Shown here: positions 50,426-60,000 of the stretch, in pieces
Layout: each line of letters begins with the position of its first letter
Numbering within the stretch: the first letter of the stretch is position 1
From: Glandiceps talaboti
Taxonomy: Eukaryota > Hemichordata > Enteropneusta > Spengelidae
NCBI RefSeq assembly: GCF_964340395.1
Contig: NC_135567.1
Location: 11,204,484-11,264,483, forward strand
Direction: 5' to 3'
Length of the DNA: 60,000 nt
Program-made: the position numbers and the translations under genes
Notes under the pieces: generated by a model
The model's database searches: none
What the model was told of the DNA's origin: nothing
What the model saw: the letters and a program-made list of their open reading frames with translations, nothing else

Positions 50426-51728
50426 ATTTTATATTTTAAGAATTACACATACTAATAACTTACTTAACAATCAATGGTAACACGGCGTGAGACATGTAGT
50501 CTAATAGTCAGGAAAACTAAATAAATTATTCAAGAAGGCAATTGTTCGGTGCACCAAAAAGTGATACTGACCCAGGATCGTAGAAAAATACCCCAGAATA
50601 ATCCTGTCAATTCTGTGTAGCAATATTAAGCTCTGTGCAGGACACACCTAATTAGAAATATGACGAGTTTATGTTCAAATTTAACTAACAATGGCTGAAG
50701 TTTGCCCTTTTGAGAAAACGTGGGAGTGAATCCCTGGCCTTTAAAATTGATTGGTCGGCATTTTTTTTATAGTGTATAATATGCAAATTTTAAAATGTGA
50801 AGGGAAAATAATATTCAGACCAAAATGTTAAAAATCTGACGTGGTAAATGCTGCATATTAATACCTCAATTTCCTTGAAGTTCATTTATTGTCGTCTTGG
50901 CGCCTTTTTGGATCCTGGAGTGGGAAGGCGGCGACCACTCCCGGAACAAACGAAACGAAAAAGCGAAAATAAACGAAGGAAACTGAGATGAATAAAGAAA
51001 TCGAGCCGTATTCACCACATCAGATTTTAATCAGATTGTCTCCAGACTTTATCGCATTAATAAAGACAATGTCCAGTATTGAATATTTTTTATTTATTTA
51101 AAATTTAAAAAAAATGTAAAAATTGTTTGATAGACAGCAGTGCAACTAATCTTTGGAAAGATTAATATCTGAGATAATGTTGAAGTTTGTATGCTAATTC
51201 TCGGATACCCACTTGAACAGAGTTGATTGTGTGTAATCCTAATGAGTATACATCGTAGAGGGCGTGTGCATACGACACGGTGGTCTCTGAACAGGCCCTC
51301 GTAATGCAGAGTAACCGTTGTACAAACATGTAGTCATCTGAATGCCTCAACCACTCGGTTCCGTTCTGTTATCGCAGTTGACTCGCGTGTACATACAATA
51401 CGAAGAAAAGCGACGCAATGCACCTGTTCAGAAGAGAGACATCCTATATCATATTGGCCATTTGTTACCACAGAGGGCGCACATTAGATCTGGGTGGGCA
51501 AGTCAGGATAAGTGTAGGGAGACTGAAAATAGTCTTTCTATGACTTAGACTTAGACTTAGACTGTTAGAGTTAGGTTGAAAATGAGTCGTTGTATACGAC
51601 CCTGGAGTATAGTAACAACGAACCATCGTTAACCCTAGTGGGGTTCCTCAGCATGATTTACGATTACATCCACTCTCTCGTATAGTCAAATATATGAAAT
51701 GACAACGTTAAAGTTTTACATGGTTACA

Positions 51729-51990
51729 GGGGTTGTCGGTGGCCGAGTGGTTAAACCACTTGCTCCTTATCATTGCGGTCGGGGTTCGATCTTATTCAGG
51801 GTTTGGTTAAATTTACCACACTGTAAGTAAGTAGAGTGTCGTTCAGTTTGACTCTACCGAACATCACAGGTTTCCCCGGATATTCTGGTTTCCTCCAGCA
51901 TTAACACCGATCCCATGGGGATGGCCCTCACTGGACTTTTTGGGAGACAAATGTTTATACATTAAGGTTGTTATAATTTTTATTTATATT
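51729..51990 (+). mobile_element. tRNA-derived SINE, plus strand
   Basis: Head GGTTGTCGGTGGCCGAGTGG contains an A box (TGGCCGAGTGGTTAA), and GGGGTTCGATC about 40 bases on is the B box. The body includes GGTTTCCCCGGATATTCTGG and TTTCCTCCAGCA, a central domain type common in invertebrate SINEs. It ends in an AT-rich TTATAATTTTTATTTATATT tail. The tRNA-like head is immediately continuous with this body, so it is not a free tRNA gene. Confidence 0.8.
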
Positions 51991-51999
51991 TCAGTATAT

Positions 52000-52640
52000 G
52001 TTCGAGTGTTCTGATAAGATGTCCACCAACGAAGATAGTGTATGAAGTGGTGAGTGGCATTCTTTAGTCGTAGAAAGAAAACAAATTGACAATTTATTTC
52101 ACATTTTTACTTATTCATATTTTGGTTCAAACTGCTGTTACCGTTCGTCTACCGAACACTTATCAGCCGTGTGAACATTAAACGACTTGAGGCAGTTGTC
52201 GACCACCCCCAGGCTCAACCGCGGCCACTTGAGGGCGGAAGTCCGTCACCATACCGTAAGCAGTCTCGTAGGATGGCAGGACATAAAACATCGGTAGAAC
52301 TAACAGACTTGTGAAAAGCACATGGATAAAGAAACAATGAGATGTTGATAAGATGTATTGTCAGTAATCTTTGTACCTTTGAAGCATTGTTTGATTAATG
52401 CTAGACAAAAATGTTTCGTGGAATCAGGAGGACGTTGCACATGTTTTTCGGATCTAGCGGGAAGTTGGACCGCAAAAAAAATCCATCGATGGTTAGTGTT
52501 TAAATTATGAAAAGTGAAAAGTAATATGTGTTTTCCCTATATGTAGGTGGAACAGCTTCCTCGAATGAAAAGAACAATTTTCCGAATTGGTTTAAAAATG
52601 AACAGTGTATATGTAATGCGAATGTAGGGGGAGCAAGACG
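52000..52640. other. Intergenic DNA, no gene seen
   Basis: No supportable ORF, RNA gene or repeat. Confidence 0.4.
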
Positions 52641-52654
52641 GAGAATGTATTGGG

Positions 52655-52925
52655 GACGGACAGACAGAGAGGCAGCCAGACATACAAAATGGACAGAAGG
52701 ACGAACAGACAGACAAACAAACAGGAATGTATGAACACATACGTACGTATCCATCCATATAGTGTTTGTGAATAACATTTTTATGTACGTACACGTACAC
52801 ACATACATATACACGCTCGCGCAATAACTAACTCTATGCGCATACATGCATACGTACGTACATACATACATACATACATACATACATACATACATACATA
52901 CATACATACATACATACATACATAA
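52655..52925. repeat. GACA-rich and (ACAT)n microsatellites
   Basis: Degenerate GACA units (52655-52725), then ACGTAC and ACAT variants leading to a clean (ACAT)n run at 52856-52924. Confidence 0.9.
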
Positions 52926-52929
52926 TCAA

Positions 52930-55130
52930 AGTAAGTTGGTTGGAACTTGAGGTGCTTAGTTGTAACTCCGAGTTTCACGCTCAATGCGTTCATCAGACAT
53001 ACATACATATGAGATAGGGCCACGACCGGGGAATTCCCCTTTTTCACTAGTAGCTAGTTCAGTAGTTAAACATTACCGTTCTGTTTTTTATTTGTTTGTA
53101 CTCGAGCTCACTGGCACTCCAGTCCAACAGTCAATAGTTCAACTAGGGACAGGATGAAAGAATATTATTTACAGCACTCACTGAAAACCTGGAAGTTTCG
53201 TAAAAAAAATAGATATAATTATATTGACAGTGAGAAACTTCAAACATTTGTTGATATACGTTGAAGTCGTTACCATGGGTTAATTAAGTCATAATTACGA
53301 GTTTGTTTCAAAAGTAACGGCTCTGCTAAGTTTAGACAATGACGTCATTGGTAATTCCAAAATAAAAATGTCGTGATTAGGTTTTGGCATATGTCCAATC
53401 TGTTCAGCTATAAATAGTGGGCATGTTAGTGAACGATTTTATTTTAAGCTACTTCCTGAAGAAATCAAGGTATGTGCACATATGTTATGTAAAGTGTAAT
53501 TTTTTTAGAAGCTATTATGAAAATGTTATGTTAGTTCACCAATAGAGGTATAAGAGGAGACAAGTTTCAACTTAATATCACGTGCACTGACAGCATTTAT
53601 GACTCCGCTGCACTGCGGTGTCCGAGCCCAGCATATGCTTAGCTCGTAGAAAATCTTTGTTTTAGAGTGCTGTGTGTTTTAGTTTGAATACGATGATTTA
53701 CGCTGACTTCCATGCAACCACCACACCATACAATGTTTGGCACACTCTTTAAGAAGAGCAAATAAGTCACTTTTCTGAATTCTTTCAAAAAAGCGGAAAA
53801 GTGTCGGTGGACTATGTTTTTAGGGCTGTTTTAACGATTAAAGGGGAACGTGAAAGGCGTGACTTTCCGCTGCAACTTTTGACCACATGCCGTACCGCCA
53901 TTCGAACTACTTAACACTGTTATGTCTTGGTCAACATTTTCCAAATTTTCTCTTCTCGCCATTCTCACCACTACATTCTTCAGCTGCGTTTTACTTTCTA
54001 ATGAGATATTCATAATTATCTAATTTCATCAAACAAAGCAATTTTTCTTTAAATTACACACCCGTATAATTTAATCATGATATGATGATTAAAATGCTTT
54101 CCCAATTGCCGATGTCTTTCCCTTCTCCTCTAATTACCTTCTCCACTGCAATACGCGTTTTTCCCACCACAATAGTTCTAACAGTGCCCCCCCCCCACAC
54201 ACACACACAATACCATCCCACTGAAAAAAAAAACCGCTAAAGTTTATGCGCTAACTACTCCGTCGGTTGCACATAATTCTCAAAGTTAGTCATCTTGGTT
54301 TATCAATTTAAACCACATGGAAACCAGGAACCAATAACAACAAATAGTAACTAAATAACGTATCTTGCATGCGTATAGAAACACATTATATATTACCCTA
54401 TGCAAAAGTTAGCCTGTTTGTTATTATTGTTGTTTATTTGCTAGTTTGTGTTTGCGTTGCTTGACTGTGAATATGTTTGTTTGTTTGATTGTATACGGTT
54501 CCTGGGCTCCCCGAGTTCACACCTCAAAGATATTCAATAATATATTGAGGGGTTTTCCATGTCGATTGTGACGCACAACTATGCGCATGGCAATTGATTC
54601 AAAACTAGCTAGTCGACGTCACTATGTTCCAGCACTGAAGCTGCTCGGTGACATTGACCGTCACTACGTCCCAACAAGCGACAGAGGTGTTACCCCCTTG
54701 GCTCAGTTGCTTTTAATAGCAAGTCTCTGAATTCGCTAACTTGATCAGCTGATATAAAAGATAATGCAATATTCTTACAAGGTGGTTGATGACGGAATAT
54801 TTTGGAAGGTATTTTGATCTAAAATGTGCAAAAAATGTATTTTAGACAGGGAACAGTATTTAGCATTTGAATCACTAAGTGACTTGCACAAATACAAGTA
54901 GCGGTTTCAAAGCAATAAACCCCACAATCGATCACTTATGCGATTACCGCCGTGAACAAATAAGTTTGCTGATATACACTGACGCCTTCAAACGTTCAGA
55001 CATGTCAATAAAACCATAAGCAAACAATGATGTTTCGTAACATACCTTTGATTCCATTTTTGAAATCCAGACTTAACACATACATGACTCAAATTCTCAT
55101 GATTAGTTTTGTATAAGTATCTTTACGTTC
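52930..55130. other. Intergenic DNA, no gene seen
   Basis: About 2.2 kb of mostly unique sequence. Short frames lack splice context and recognisable domains. 54185-54210 is a C/CA run. Confidence 0.4.
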
Positions 55131-55149
55131 GAGAGGAGGAGGAGACAAC

Positions 55150-60000
<4,851 letters not shown>

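Noticed and set aside
51729-51800. Possible tRNA gene (also 39725-39810, minus)
   Set aside because: A and B boxes are present, but the acceptor stems do not close and each head runs into a SINE body.

Overview
This is a eukaryotic, intron-rich and AT-leaning window. Nearly all of its recognisable coding sequence belongs to three head-to-tail genes on the minus strand. Each encodes a single-domain peptidase M2 enzyme of the angiotensin-converting enzyme (ACE) family. Many short exons with GT/AG junctions, hundreds of bases of simple repeats, tRNA-derived SINEs and abundant foldback (MITE-like) elements point to a marine-invertebrate type of metazoan genome, deuterostome or lophotrochozoan. 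The sequence alone does not let me name the species. There is nothing prokaryotic here: no operons, CRISPR arrays or plausible bacterial genes.

Layout. 1-510 is the last coding exon of an unrecognised plus-strand gene that starts outside the window. 583-5190 is repeat-rich intergenic DNA. ACE-like gene A runs from 18205 down to about 5193 with 11 coding exons found; its true 3' end is uncertain. 18.2-22.2 kb is intergenic, with a large CT tract and a long foldback element. ACE-like gene B runs from 35113 to 22189 with 13 coding exons and 666 residues. ACE-like gene C runs from 49953 to 36656 with 13 coding exons and 663 residues. 50-55 kb has no gene I can support but carries a tRNA-derived SINE. 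55.15-60 kb is a tandem array of a repeat of about 1.27 kb that runs off the window.

B and C come from a relatively recent duplication of about 14 kb. Every exon keeps the same length except the last two. Introns, 5' flanks and 3' flanks are still alignable in places, and matching microsatellites sit at matching intron positions. A is more diverged: it has different residues in exon 2, a shorter Cys loop, and one exon where B and C have two. All three keep the HEMGH zinc motif, the downstream Glu ligand and the KFH and YIRYF substrate/chloride motifs, so all three look like active dipeptidyl carboxypeptidases with N-terminal signal peptides. B and C end in a tiny exon coding for a small-residue site, a short spacer and a hydrophobic tail reaching the C-terminus. 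That resembles a GPI-anchor signal more than the usual ACE transmembrane stalk.

The remaining sequence is repeats: (GTAT)n, (CTGT)n, (CT)n, (GGT)n and (GTT)n tracts, minisatellites, at least six foldback/MITE families with several copies each, tRNA-derived SINE heads on both strands, and a recurrent GCGCC(C/A)TC-type motif. I saw no new multi-gene system. The most interesting items are the C-terminal exon of B and C, the record of TE insertions between the duplicated copies, the intronic TACGTCA arrays, the inverted repeats flanking exon 7 of B, and the terminal satellite array.
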